DNA of 34,578 bases from Parabacteroides distasonis (GCA_015060925.1 SUXM01000027.1:1-34578); one strand, 5' to 3'; counted from the stretch's first letter, positions 15,077 to 23,710 are shown. Translations and numbers: made by a program. The notes: a model not told the origin generated them from the letters alone.

Positions 15077-15534
15077 TTTGCACTAATTAAAAGTATAAAG
15101 CTGTATATACCGGCTAAAATATCATCCATCATAACCCCAAGACCTCCTTTCAACTCTTCCATCTTACGAATACCTAAAGGCTTGAATATATCAAACATAC
15201 GGAAAAGGGTAAAAGCTGCTATGGCATATCCTATATGTGCGTGAGGTACGGCCAATAATGCAATCCAAACGCCAACCATCTCATCTACGACAACTTTAGA
15301 CGGATCTTCTCCCCAAATTTGTTCAACTTTATTGGTAGAATGAATACCGGTGATGGTAAAAAAGAGAATAAGGCATAAAGTGATTCCATTTAGATAAAAA
15401 GGAGAGGTATAAAGGGATATTAAATACCAGATAAAAGTGGCTAATAAAGCTCCTGCTGTTCCTGGAGCAATAGGTGAGAAACCTGAACCAAAACCTGTTG
15501 TTATAATTATATGAATAAGTGAAACTTTTTTCAT
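15061..15534 (-). CDS. PgpA-like lipid phosphatase (probable phosphatidylinositol-phosphate phosphatase)
   Basis: A 157-residue membrane protein with all PgpA signatures: GSGFSPIAPGTAGAL (residues about 16-30), DPSKVVVDEMVGVW, FRMFDIFKPLG and GGLGVMMDDILAG. PgpA enzymes remove the terminal phosphate of phosphatidylglycerophosphate. The equivalent gene in the B. thetaiotaomicron inositol-lipid cluster was identified as the phosphatase that converts phosphatidylinositol phosphate to phosphatidylinositol, and the identical gene order here supports that role. A housekeeping phosphatidylglycerophosphatase function cannot be excluded. It is the first gene of the compact four-gene minus-strand run and has its own promoter-like element at 15554-15561. 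Confidence 0.88.
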   Translation of the reverse strand: MKKVSLIHIIITTGFGSGFSPIAPGTAGALLATFIWYLISLYTSPFYLNGITLCLILFFTITGIHSTNKVEQIWGEDPSKVVVDEMVGVWIALLAVPHAHIGYAIAAFTLFRMFDIFKPLGIRKMEELKGGLGVMMDDILAGIYSFILLISAKWLIG

Positions 15535-15553
15535 CCTGTATCTAAAATACGTG

Positions 15554-15561
15554 CAAATTTA
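15554..15561 (-). promoter_or_regulatory. Promoter -7 element for the pgpA-like to PAP2 gene run
   Basis: Read on the minus strand the sequence is TAAATTTG, matching TAnnTTTG, 19 nt before the pgpA-like start codon. No TTTG is seen at the expected -33 spacing. Together with the upstream hairpins it suggests the four lipid genes can be transcribed separately from the synthase gene. Confidence 0.45.
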
Positions 15562-15570
15562 TAAAATAAT

Positions 15571-15605
15571 AAAACTTTCCTCCATGTAAAAAGGGGGAAA
15601 GTTTT
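15571..15605 (-). terminator. Second hairpin downstream of myo-inositol-phosphate synthase
   Basis: AAAACTTTCC (15571-15580) pairs with GGAAAGTTTT (15596-15605). On the minus strand it is followed by TTATTATTTTAT. It probably completes termination of the synthase transcript. Confidence 0.6.
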
Positions 15606-15619
15606 GTTATCTTTTATAA

Positions 15620-15653
15620 TCCATGGGCATGAATTTTATTTTTAGCCCATGGA
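15620..15653 (-). terminator. First hairpin downstream of myo-inositol-phosphate synthase
   Basis: TCCATGGGC (15620-15628) pairs with GCCCATGGA (15645-15653) around a 16-nt AT-rich loop, 22 nt after the synthase stop. Its T-tract is poor, so it may serve as a 3' stabilising structure rather than a terminator. Confidence 0.5.
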
Positions 15654-15675
15654 ATAATTTTTTCTTGGTTATATA

Positions 15676-16968
15676 TTAATCCAAGTAACTTGGAGCCTTT
15701 TCTCCGATCATTTCACGCAATGTCTGTTTTACCATTCTCCACTGCTGGAATAAATCGTGTACAGGTTCACTTTCGAAGTCATGCATTGGACTCTTACAGA
15801 AGAAAGATAACCAAGTTTGGATACCACACATTCCCGCACGTAATGCCAAGTCACTGAACAATACCAAGTCAAGAGCGATAGGAGCTGCCAAGATAGAGTC
15901 ACGACACAAGAAGTTTACCTTGATTTCCATTGGATAACCCATCCAACCGAAGATGTCGATATTATCCCACGCTTCCTTGTTGTCTTTACGAGGTGGATAA
16001 TAGTTAATACGTACTTTATGATAAACATCTCCATACAAATCAGGGAATTTTTCTGGTTCGAAGATGTTTTCTATAACAGATAACTTACTAACTTCTTTTG
16101 TCTTGAAGTTTGCAGGATCGTCCAATACTTCACCATCACGATTACCTAAAATATTAGTAGAGAACCAACCATTAACACCTAACATACGGGTTTTGAACAT
16201 CGGCGCCAAAACTGTTTTCATTAAAGTCTGACCGCTCTTGAAGTCTTTACCTGCAATAGGGATATTCATTTTCTTAGAGAATTCCCACATAGCAGGAGTA
16301 TCTACACACAAGTTTGGAGCACCCATGATGAATGGAGCGCCTTCTGCGATAGCAGCGTAAGCATAACACATACTTGGTGAAATAACTTCTGTATTGTTTT
16401 CTTTCATCGCTTTTTCTAAAGCAGCAAGAGACATGTGTTCTTCAGAAAGAGGAATATAAATTTCTGTACTTGCAGCCCACAAAACTGAAATACGATCACA
16501 ATTGTTTGCAGCTTTAAAGTCACGGATGTCTTGACGAAGTTGTTCAACCATGTCCCAACGAGTTGCAGCATTCTTAATGTGTGTACCGCTCAAACGTTTT
16601 GCCCAGTTGTGATCAAATGCAGCAGGCATTGGTTTGATAGCTTCCAATTCTTCTTTTACACCATTTAAATCTTTTTCTTTCAAAACTTCTGCATACATAG
16701 CTGCTTCGTATGCGTTGTCCGGGAAAATGTCCCATCCACCGAAAACGATATCATTCAAATCGGTCAGAGGAACAATATCTTTGATCAATTTTTCTTCTCC
16801 GTTTTCTAAACGCATTGTAGCCATCTCTGCGATGGAACCAATAGGCTTTGACAAACCTTTACGTGCTGCCAAAGTACCAGTAATCATTGTAGTAGAAACA
16901 GCTCCACCTACACCAACAACTAGAATACCAAGTTTACCCTTAGCTTCTTTAATCTCGATTTTTTCCAC
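15676..16968 (-). CDS. ino1: myo-inositol-1-phosphate synthase
   Basis: A 430-residue NAD-dependent enzyme that converts glucose 6-phosphate to myo-inositol 1-phosphate, the entry step of inositol-lipid synthesis. The N-terminal Rossmann motif reads LVVGVGGAVSTTMITG (residues about 16-31). Further synthase features are IVFGGWDIFPDNAYEAA, FDHNWAKRLSGTHI, a long acidic/aromatic catalytic middle (AGKDFKSGQTLMKTVLAPMF, about residues 240-259), VNGWFSTNILGNRDGEVL and a C-terminal metal/substrate-binding stretch. This is the Bacteroidetes form of the enzyme. It lies upstream of the pgpA-like operon on the same strand, separated by 141 nt containing two hairpins and a promoter-like element. The start at 16968 (MEKIEIKEAKGKLG) fits the family. 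Confidence 0.93.
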   Translation of the reverse strand: MEKIEIKEAKGKLGILVVGVGGAVSTTMITGTLAARKGLSKPIGSIAEMATMRLENGEEKLIKDIVPLTDLNDIVFGGWDIFPDNAYEAAMYAEVLKEKDLNGVKEELEAIKPMPAAFDHNWAKRLSGTHIKNAATRWDMVEQLRQDIRDFKAANNCDRISVLWAASTEIYIPLSEEHMSLAALEKAMKENNTEVISPSMCYAYAAIAEGAPFIMGAPNLCVDTPAMWEFSKKMNIPIAGKDFKSGQTLMKTVLAPMFKTRMLGVNGWFSTNILGNRDGEVLDDPANFKTKEVSKLSVIENIFEPEKFPDLYGDVYHKVRINYYPPRKDNKEAWDNIDIFGWMGYPMEIKVNFLCRDSILAAPIALDLVLFSDLALRAGMCGIQTWLSFFCKSPMHDFESEPVHDLFQQWRMVKQTLREMIGEKAPSYLD

Positions 16969-16995
16969 GTCAAATTAAGTTTAAAAATGATTTTG

Positions 16996-17003
16996 CAAAA
17001 TTA
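16996..17003 (-). promoter_or_regulatory. Promoter -7 element for ino1
   Basis: On the minus strand the sequence is TAATTTTG, matching TAnnTTTG, 27 nt before the ino1 start. No well-placed TTTG at -33 was found. The 266-bp interval 16969-17234 between the divergent genes holds nothing else recognisable besides the opposing element at 17213. Confidence 0.45.
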
Positions 17004-17212
17004 GGCTTTTTGATTGAGACATAAAAAGATTCTTTAAAAAAGGTTATTGGTTAAAATCTCTACAAAATATGTCAATTTCACATATTTAAGTTGTGCGCTC
17101 TTATGGCAGAAGTTTTGATTATAAGGAGTTTTCTCTTCTATAGCAGTTGAGAATTTTGAAGACTCTATGAATTGTGATTAAAATAAAGTATAAGTTATTC
17201 TGTTAAAATTAG

Positions 17213-17220
17213 TACGTTTG
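17213..17220 (+). promoter_or_regulatory. Promoter -7 element for the 17235 gene
   Basis: TACGTTTG matches TAnnTTTG, but it is only 14 nt before the first ATG, which would leave a very short leader. The second or third Met of the MMMK start may therefore be used. Confidence 0.4.
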
Positions 17221-17234
17221 TAACTAAAAATTAG

Positions 17235-18497
17235 GTGATGATGAAAAACGATGTCTCTTACTTGTGTTTTTCTTTTTCTTTTCTATTTATTTGTTTTTTT
17301 ACAAAATTAGGAACGGTTCAATCTGGGAATGCTCAAATTTCTGAACATGTTTTTAAAACTGATTATCGGATTGAACCTTTGAAGAAAGGGGATTTATCTA
17401 TCGAATTAGATAATATCAGCTTTTTTAAGGATAATGAGTATACCGGTTCTTTTTTGAAAGGATATACTTTGCCTGGTTTTTGGTTACAGGCAAAAGGTGT
17501 ATATTATCCTTTAGATGTCTTAAAGATTGAGGCGGGGATACATTTTTTACGTTTTTGGGGAGCAGACCATTATCCGAATATGGCTTATATGGATATTGCC
17601 GATTGGAAAGGTGACTCTTATCATAAAGGTGTTCATATATTACCATGGTTGCGTGCTCAAGTTGCTTTATCTGAACATGTGGATATTGTATTAGGTGATT
17701 TATACGGTGGGGCGAATCATAATTTAATAGAACCTTTATATAATTCGGAGTTGAATATGATTGCAGATCCAGAGATGGGATTGCAGTTTCTTTATCATTC
17801 CTCTTTTATGGATTTAGATGCCTGGGTTAACTGGGAAAGTTTTATTTTTCGTCAAGATGTTCATAAAGAAGCTTTTACTGTAGGGTTGTCTACTCGTTTT
17901 AAATGGAATGAACCTGAGTCTTCTTTTCATTTTTATACCCCTTTACAAGTTTTGGCTCAACATCGAGGAGGTGAGATTGATACAATTACTACCCATTCCG
18001 TTCAAACTTTAATGAATGGGGCAGTGGGAATAGGTGGTATATGGAATACTGGATATAATCTCTTTAAATCTCTTAATTTGGAAGTGGATGTGTTGGGGTA
18101 TTATCAACAAGCCGGTCAGTTGTGGCCATTTGAAAATGGATATGGTTTGTATACGCGTGCAACTGCTCAAATTACAGATTTTCAGTTGAAAGCTTCTTAT
18201 TGGAAATGCCATCAATTTATTTCGATGTTAGGAAATCCTTTTTATGGTTCTGTATCTACGATTGAAAAAGGTGTTACTTTTGATAATCCTTCGATGGTTT
18301 ATTTGGGTGTAGAGTATTGCCGAGTATTGGCAAAAGGATTCTCTTTAGGAATAGATGTCGATTTTTATACCCATTTACCTGTTGTATTTCAAAATGAGGT
18401 AGGAGAGAAAAAGAAAAATTCATCTAAAATGAGTTTTTCTGCTGGTATTTATTTGCGGATTAATCCCTCTTTTATCATAAAAAGTTTGAATGAGTAG
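17235..18497 (+). CDS. Predicted outer-membrane beta-barrel protein, function unknown
   Basis: A 420-residue protein with a long hydrophobic N-terminus (CFSFSFLFICFFTKLG) and a likely signal cleavage near GNAQ (residue about 32). The body consists of aromatic amphipathic strands with repeated Gly-Phe-Trp/Tyr patterns such as YTLPGFWLQAKGVYYPLDVLK, IEAGIHFLRFWG, PEMGLQFLYHS and LGVEYCRVLAKGFSLGIDVDFYTH, ending in SAGIYLRINPSFIIK. This supports a barrel of perhaps 14-16 strands. I do not recognise a named family. Its 5' end faces the inositol-phosphate synthase gene with divergent promoters, so joint regulation is possible. The start is ambiguous among three consecutive ATGs. Confidence 0.75.
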   Translation: MMMKNDVSYLCFSFSFLFICFFTKLGTVQSGNAQISEHVFKTDYRIEPLKKGDLSIELDNISFFKDNEYTGSFLKGYTLPGFWLQAKGVYYPLDVLKIEAGIHFLRFWGADHYPNMAYMDIADWKGDSYHKGVHILPWLRAQVALSEHVDIVLGDLYGGANHNLIEPLYNSELNMIADPEMGLQFLYHSSFMDLDAWVNWESFIFRQDVHKEAFTVGLSTRFKWNEPESSFHFYTPLQVLAQHRGGEIDTITTHSVQTLMNGAVGIGGIWNTGYNLFKSLNLEVDVLGYYQQAGQLWPFENGYGLYTRATAQITDFQLKASYWKCHQFISMLGNPFYGSVSTIEKGVTFDNPSMVYLGVEYCRVLAKGFSLGIDVDFYTHLPVVFQNEVGEKKKNSSKMSFSAGIYLRINPSFIIKSLNE

Positions 18498-18540
18498 GAT
18501 TATTTTTTGATGAAAAATTCTCTTTGTTAGATATAATATC

Positions 18541-18548
18541 TACATTTG
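18541..18548 (+). promoter_or_regulatory. Promoter -7 element for the Gfo/Idh/MocA - DUF1080 pair
   Basis: TACATTTG matches TAnnTTTG, 51 nt before the start codon at 18600. An upstream TTTG at 18523-18526 is closer (14 nt) than the usual 19-21 nt. Confidence 0.45.
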
Positions 18549-18599
18549 TGAATTCTTAAGAAAAATAGATATTCATAATTTTATAAAATAATAATAACC

Positions 18600-19856
18600 A
18601 TGAAGACAAATAGAAGAGACTTCTTGAAAACACTAGGAGGAGTGGCTCTTTTTTCAATCGTGCCGCGTCACGTATTGGGAAATGGATATATTGCTCCAAG
18701 TGACCAATTGACAAAGGGTATTATAGGTACTGGTGGTATGGGACGTGCTCATCTCAATTATGCTGGAACTCGTTTGGTGGCAGTGTGTGATGTAGATAAG
18801 AAACATTTGGAATTAGGACAAAATTTGGTAAAAGAGAAAATTGCCGCTTATCATGATTTCCGTGATTTGATTTTGGATCCGAATGTTGATATCGTTCATA
18901 TAGCTACACCTCCTCATTGGCATGGTATTATGTCAGTAGAAGCAGCGAAAGCCGGAAAAGATATTTGGTGTGAAAAACCAATGACACGTACGATCGGTGA
19001 AGGTAAACGTGTGATGGAAGCTGTGAAACAATATGGAAGTATGTTCCGTTTAAATACCTGGTTCCGTTTCAAAGATCAATTCTATGGATTGGGTACACCT
19101 GTTAAGCCGTTGAAGAAATTGGTTCAGAGTGGTATGTTGGGCTGGCCATTGAAGGTAACTATTAGTAAACACACTGGTTTTAACTGGAAGTTTTTCTGGG
19201 TAGGTAGAGAATATTTGGAACCACAACCCATACCAAAAGAATTGGATTATGATATGTGGTTAGGACCGGCTCCTTATAAACCTTATAACGCTCATCGCGT
19301 ACATAGTACATTCCGTGGCTATTGGGATTATGATGGTGGTGGTTTAGGTGATATGGGACAGCATTATATTGACCCTGTTCAGTATATTTTAGGAAAAGAT
19401 CATACAAGCCCTGTTAAAGTAGAAGTAAATGCTCCACAACAACATCCAGATGCTGTAGGTGTTTGGAATTCTATCACTTATACTTATGATGATGGATGTC
19501 AGATCGTTCTTTGGGGTGAAGATTACGGAGATCCGAATACTCCTTATATAGCAGGTCCTAAGGGGAATGTTTATAAAAACTTCGTTTGTGATATCCCTGA
19601 CTGGGAAAAGAAATTAGCCGATTTCCCGGAACCAGAACCACAAGTGACAGATTTTATTGAATGTGTGAAGACTCGTCAGCCGTTTGCCTTGAATGAACAG
19701 AATGGTTTCCGTTCGGCTACCATTGTCAATATGGGAACTGTCGCTTTACGCTTGAACCGTACTTTGCATTTTGATCCCGTGAAGTTGGAATTTATAAATG
19801 ACGAGGCCGCAAATAGATTGTTGGATCAACCATCACGCGCACCGTGGAATATTTAA
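18600..19856 (+). CDS. Tat-exported Gfo/Idh/MocA-family oxidoreductase
   Basis: A 418-residue NAD(P)-dependent sugar oxidoreductase, probably acting at the C3 hydroxyl of a glycoside. A twin-arginine signal (RRDFLK, residues 5-10, then a hydrophobic core ending near VLG) implies export in folded, cofactor-loaded form. The Rossmann motif GTGGMG (43-48) and the Gfo/Idh EKP motif (Glu125-Lys126-Pro127) are present, and a later GGGLGDMGQHYIDPVQYILG segment carries the usual Asp/His positions of the active site. Length is typical of the exported Bacteroidetes subgroup. The DUF1080 gene begins 31 nt after its stop, giving a two-gene operon. Family pairing with DUF1080 (3-keto-disaccharide hydrolase) points to oxidation followed by cleavage of 3-keto glycosides in the periplasm. 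Confidence 0.9.
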   Translation: MKTNRRDFLKTLGGVALFSIVPRHVLGNGYIAPSDQLTKGIIGTGGMGRAHLNYAGTRLVAVCDVDKKHLELGQNLVKEKIAAYHDFRDLILDPNVDIVHIATPPHWHGIMSVEAAKAGKDIWCEKPMTRTIGEGKRVMEAVKQYGSMFRLNTWFRFKDQFYGLGTPVKPLKKLVQSGMLGWPLKVTISKHTGFNWKFFWVGREYLEPQPIPKELDYDMWLGPAPYKPYNAHRVHSTFRGYWDYDGGGLGDMGQHYIDPVQYILGKDHTSPVKVEVNAPQQHPDAVGVWNSITYTYDDGCQIVLWGEDYGDPNTPYIAGPKGNVYKNFVCDIPDWEKKLADFPEPEPQVTDFIECVKTRQPFALNEQNGFRSATIVNMGTVALRLNRTLHFDPVKLEFINDEAANRLLDQPSRAPWNI

Positions 19857-19887
19857 GGGAGTATAAACATATAATTCGAAATCATAT

Positions 19888-22800
19888 ATGAAAAGAGTAT
19901 ATATATCAATAGCTGCTTTGTTGTTATGCGGTCAGATGACATTTGCTCAAACTCCTGCAAATCGTACAGCTAGTACAATTGCTGCTGATGTGTTAGCACA
20001 GATGCCTGCAGCTGAACAAGAAAGATATAATAAAGTATTAAAAGAACTTAGTGAAAGTGGTGAAGGTGCTGTTTTGGAATTGGTCAAAATGATTAATGCA
20101 CCGGGTAAAGGTAGTAATGCAAGCGTTGATTATGCATTAAGTGGTCTATCGCACTTTGTGATGGCTAAAGGATTGGAAAATGAACGTTTGGCTATTTCTA
20201 AAGCTTATATGAAAGCTTTGGATATGACTTCAGAGCGTGAAACAAAGGCATTCTTGCTTCGTCAGTTACAGATGGTGGGACAAGATGAATGTATTGAAAA
20301 GATATCCAGTTATTTGCATGATAAGGAGTTGAGCGGTCCGGCTGCACGTGTTTTATGTGCAATTTCAAGCGATGCTTCAGGAAAAGCTTTGATTGCTGCT
20401 TTGAAACAACGTATGGGTACACCGGATACTCAGAAAAATATAATCTTAGCGATTGCAGAATCAAAAGTACAAGATGCTGAAGATATTCTTCGTTCTATGT
20501 TAGGTTCTTCTGACCCTGATGTGCAAAAAGTGGTGTTGTATGCTTTGAGTCAGGTCGGTACTGAAACTTCATTGAAGGATTTAGCTACAGCTGCAGCTGC
20601 AGTTAATTACCAGATGGAAAGAACAGGTGCTAATGAATCCTATATTATATTGATCAAACGTTTGGCTGCAGACCCCTCGACTAAAGCAGTTGCTGAAAAA
20701 GCTGCTAATGATTTGTTGAAAAAAGCGACTAAAGCAAATCAGACTCATTCTCGTGAGGCTGCTTTACAGATTCAGTTAGGTCTTAGTGAAGAGCCAACGA
20801 AATTGTTAGTAAAGGCTTTGAAAGATCCTTGCAAGAAATATAGAAATGCAGCATTGGCGTTAGCTTCCAATTATGCAGATAATACGATGTATATTGAAGT
20901 TGGAAAACTTCTTGCAAAGAGTAAGTCAGAAGTAAAGGTAGATATTATCAATTGGTTTGGTCGTGAAGCAAAATGTCCGCAGAAGCATGATTTGGTTCGT
21001 GATTTGGAAATTCGTTTCGATCTTCCTTTTAGTCAATTATTGACTCAACAGTTGCAGGATAAAGAATATGCAGTTAAAGAAGCTGCTGTTTGGACTATGT
21101 TAAAGATTGGGGATAAAGTATATATTCCTACAATTGCAAACTTGTTGACAGATGCAGACAAGCAAGTTGTGCTGTTAGCTCAAGATGCTTTGTTCGCTTT
21201 CCCGGGTGATATTGATAATGCGGTGGCTAAAAGCATTGCCAGTGCGACAGACAATGGTAAGGTGGCAGCATTGGAGTTATTGGCAAGACGGAAAGCAACT
21301 TCAAAGATTAATACTGTTTTAGATCAAGCTGATAAAGGTTCAGCCAGTGTTAAGAAAGCAGCTTATATCGCATTGAAGGATGTTGTAGGGGAAGCTGACT
21401 TGACTAATATGTGTGGTCGCTTGGAAACTGCAGCAACAGAAAATATCGCGAATTTACAGGATGCGGTTATTTCTTCTCTTTCTTCTATGCCTTCTGCAAA
21501 GCAGGTAGAAACTATTATTCGTAGAATGTATCAGGCTGGTGATAAAAAATACCTTTATTATAAGGTATTGGCTTCTACAGGTGAACCGAAGGTCTTGGAT
21601 ATCATAGAGAAGGGATATGCGGAAGGCTCAGGAGCAGCGAAAGAGGCCGCATTTGAAGCTCTATTGGCTTGGAATGGTCTTGAATCAGCTGATATATTGT
21701 TTGCTATAAGCAAGGAAAAAGGTACAGCTACGGAAGCAGGAAAGCGTGTATTAGGCAGATATGTACAATTAGTTTCAAATCCGGCTTTATCTGGTGAAAA
21801 CCGTTTGATCCGTTTGAGAAAGGCGATGGAAATCGCTAAGGCTGATGATCAACGTGTTGCAATCATGAAGCAGATAGAAAAGACAGGTACATTCTTAGCT
21901 GTGATGTATGCAGGTGAATTTTTGAATGATAAGGCTGTCCGTCAAGCTGCAGCTAATGTGGTGATGAATGTGACTATCAGTAATAATTTTGCTGGGAAGA
22001 ATATCCGTGCTTTATTGGAAAAAGTAGTTGAAGTATATAAACAACCGGAAGCACATCCAGATGCTATTTATCATCGTGAAAGCATTGCAAAATATTTAGG
22101 TGAAATGCCGGATTGTGAAGGTTTTGTTTCTATGTTTAATGGAAAGGATTTGACAGGTTGGAAGGGTTTGGTAAAGAATCCGATTGAACGTGCAAAGATG
22201 AAACCTGCTCAATTAGAAAAAGAACAACAGAAGGCTGATGAACAGATGCGTCAAGACTGGAAAGTGGAAGATGGCATGTTAGTATTTGTAGGTTCAGGCT
22301 ACGATAATCTATGTACAGAAAAGCAGTACGGAGACTTTGAAATGTATGTGGATTGGATGCTTGATCCGGCAGGTCCTGAAGCTGATGCAGGTATCTATCT
22401 ACGTGGTACACCTCAGGTTCAAATTTGGGATACTTCACGAGTAAATGTGGGTGCACAAGTTGGTTCTGGTGGTTTATATAACAATAAGGAAAATAAGAGT
22501 ACACCGATAAAGGTTGCTGATAACAAATTAGGTGAATGGAATAGTTTCTATATTAAAATGGTGGGTGACCGTGTAACCGTTTTGTTGAATGGTGAAAAGG
22601 TTGTTGACGATGTGATTATGGAAAACTATTGGGATCGTAAGTCTCCGATCTTCCCAATCGAACAGATCGAATTGCAGGCTCATGGTAGCAAAGTCTATTA
22701 TCGTAATCTTTACATTAAAGAATTGGAACGCACAGAACCGTTCCAACTTTCAGAACAAGAAAAGAAAGAGGGTTACAAGATCCTATTTGATGGAACAAAC

Positions 22801-23355
22801 ATGCACGAATGGACTGGCAATACGGTGGACTATACTATCCAAGATGGTGTAATCTCTATGGACCCAACCAGAAGCTTTGGTGGAAACTTGTATACAAAGG
22901 ATGAATATGCTGACTTTGTATTCCGTTTTGAATTCCAATTGACTCCGGGTGCTAATAATGGTGTAGGTATCCGTACTCCGATGGAAGGAGATGCTGCTTA
23001 TGTTGGTATGGAAGTTCAGATATTGGATTGCGAACATCCGATTTATAAGAACATCACAAAACTTCAGCATCACGGTTCTGTTTATGGTATTATTGCTGCC
23101 AAAGATGATCATCATGATGCGTTCAAACCGGTAGGTGAATGGAATGAGGAAGAAATTTATGCGAAAGGTGATTATATCCGTGTAACTGTAAATGGTGTTG
23201 TGATTACGGAAGGAAATATCCGTGAAGCAACAAAGAATGGTACTCCGGATAAGAAAGAACACCCGGGTCTGTTTAATAAGAAAGGCCATATCGGTTTCTT
23301 AGGTCACGGTTCTCCGCTTAAATTCCGCAATATCCGTATTAGAGAATTGAAGTAA
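19888..23355 (+). CDS. HEAT-repeat protein with two DUF1080 (3-keto-glycoside hydrolase) domains
   Basis: A 1155-residue exported protein with a Sec signal peptide (ALLLCGQMTFAQ, cleavage near residue 20). Residues about 60-730 are a long array of HEAT-like helical repeats rich in Ala, Lys and Leu (for example KYRNAALALASNYAD, KEAAVWTMLKIGD, VKKAAYIALKDVVGE). Two DUF1080 jelly-roll domains follow: about 746-945 (FVSMFNGKDLTGWKG, then GIYLRGTPQVQIWD) and about 961-1155 (YKILFDGTNMHEWTG, then GVGIRTPMEGDAAYVGMEVQILD). DUF1080 proteins are now tied to hydrolysis or elimination of 3-keto glycosides. The helical array may be a scaffold or substrate platform. The upstream Gfo/Idh/MocA enzyme probably supplies the 3-keto substrate. 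A terminator follows. Confidence 0.88.
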   Translation: MKRVYISIAALLLCGQMTFAQTPANRTASTIAADVLAQMPAAEQERYNKVLKELSESGEGAVLELVKMINAPGKGSNASVDYALSGLSHFVMAKGLENERLAISKAYMKALDMTSERETKAFLLRQLQMVGQDECIEKISSYLHDKELSGPAARVLCAISSDASGKALIAALKQRMGTPDTQKNIILAIAESKVQDAEDILRSMLGSSDPDVQKVVLYALSQVGTETSLKDLATAAAAVNYQMERTGANESYIILIKRLAADPSTKAVAEKAANDLLKKATKANQTHSREAALQIQLGLSEEPTKLLVKALKDPCKKYRNAALALASNYADNTMYIEVGKLLAKSKSEVKVDIINWFGREAKCPQKHDLVRDLEIRFDLPFSQLLTQQLQDKEYAVKEAAVWTMLKIGDKVYIPTIANLLTDADKQVVLLAQDALFAFPGDIDNAVAKSIASATDNGKVAALELLARRKATSKINTVLDQADKGSASVKKAAYIALKDVVGEADLTNMCGRLETAATENIANLQDAVISSLSSMPSAKQVETIIRRMYQAGDKKYLYYKVLASTGEPKVLDIIEKGYAEGSGAAKEAAFEALLAWNGLESADILFAISKEKGTATEAGKRVLGRYVQLVSNPALSGENRLIRLRKAMEIAKADDQRVAIMKQIEKTGTFLAVMYAGEFLNDKAVRQAAANVVMNVTISNNFAGKNIRALLEKVVEVYKQPEAHPDAIYHRESIAKYLGEMPDCEGFVSMFNGKDLTGWKGLVKNPIERAKMKPAQLEKEQQKADEQMRQDWKVEDGMLVFVGSGYDNLCTEKQYGDFEMYVDWMLDPAGPEADAGIYLRGTPQVQIWDTSRVNVGAQVGSGGLYNNKENKSTPIKVADNKLGEWNSFYIKMVGDRVTVLLNGEKVVDDVIMENYWDRKSPIFPIEQIELQAHGSKVYYRNLYIKELERTEPFQLSEQEKKEGYKILFDGTNMHEWTGNTVDYTIQDGVISMDPTRSFGGNLYTKDEYADFVFRFEFQLTPGANNGVGIRTPMEGDAAYVGMEVQILDCEHPIYKNITKLQHHGSVYGIIAAKDDHHDAFKPVGEWNEEEIYAKGDYIRVTVNGVVITEGNIREATKNGTPDKKEHPGLFNKKGHIGFLGHGSPLKFRNIRIRELK

Positions 23356-23376
23356 GGTTTATAGTGATAATTAATA

Positions 23377-23421
23377 AAAAGGCTGTCTAACCGTAAGGAT
23401 TTAGGCAGCCTTTTGTTTTTG
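23377..23421. terminator. Bidirectional terminator between the DUF1080 and HU genes
   Basis: AAAAGGCTGTCTAA (23377-23390) pairs with TTAGGCAGCCTTTT (23401-23414) with one G-T pair and a 10-nt loop; a T-rich stretch follows on the plus side. It lies between two convergent genes. Confidence 0.88.
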
Positions 23422-23428
23422 ATAGTTT

Positions 23429-23710
23429 TTATTTTGGTTTGTTGATCTCTTCGAGAAGATATTTCCCCGGTCTGAATTTGACCGTTGTACGGGGTGGAAT
23501 CATAACAGGTGTGCCGGTTCTCGGGTTACGTGCTAAACGACTGGTTTGTGGATGTGGAAACATTGTTCCAAATCCGATTAGTACGACCTCTTCATTTTTA
23601 GACATTTTTTCTGTTACGATGTCAATGTAGGCATCTAACATTCTTTTCGCTTTTTGTTTTTGTAAGCCTGATTTTGTAGCGAGGGCTTCTATTAACTCTG
23701 CCTTGTTCAT
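23429..23710 (-). CDS. HU/IHF-family DNA-binding protein
   Basis: A 93-residue nucleoid protein that bends DNA as a dimer. The start MNKAELIEALATKSGL at 23710 is chosen because longer in-frame extensions upstream do not look like family sequence. The HU helix pair (residues 1-40), GFGTM (46-50) and the beta-arm RLARNPRTGTPV (58-69), with the intercalating Pro63, are present, and the end KFRPGKYLLEEIN matches the family. The usual GFGTF has Met in place of Phe, and the following stretch MFPHPQTS is less typical. It has its own position between a terminator and the divergent murB promoter region. Confidence 0.92.
   Translation of the reverse strand: MNKAELIEALATKSGLQKQKAKRMLDAYIDIVTEKMSKNEEVVLIGFGTMFPHPQTSRLARNPRTGTPVMIPPRTTVKFRPGKYLLEEINKPK

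Noticed and set aside
17000..17234. A small RNA or riboswitch upstream of ino1 or the 17235 gene
   Set aside because: I could not find a stable stem-loop with a T-run or any known riboswitch core in the interval; only -7-like promoter boxes are visible.
22783..23289. 168-codon minus-strand open frame inside the DUF1080 gene
   Set aside because: It is antisense to a clear double-DUF1080 protein and its translation is rich in Ile, Phe and Ser without any recognisable motif, as expected of a shadow frame.
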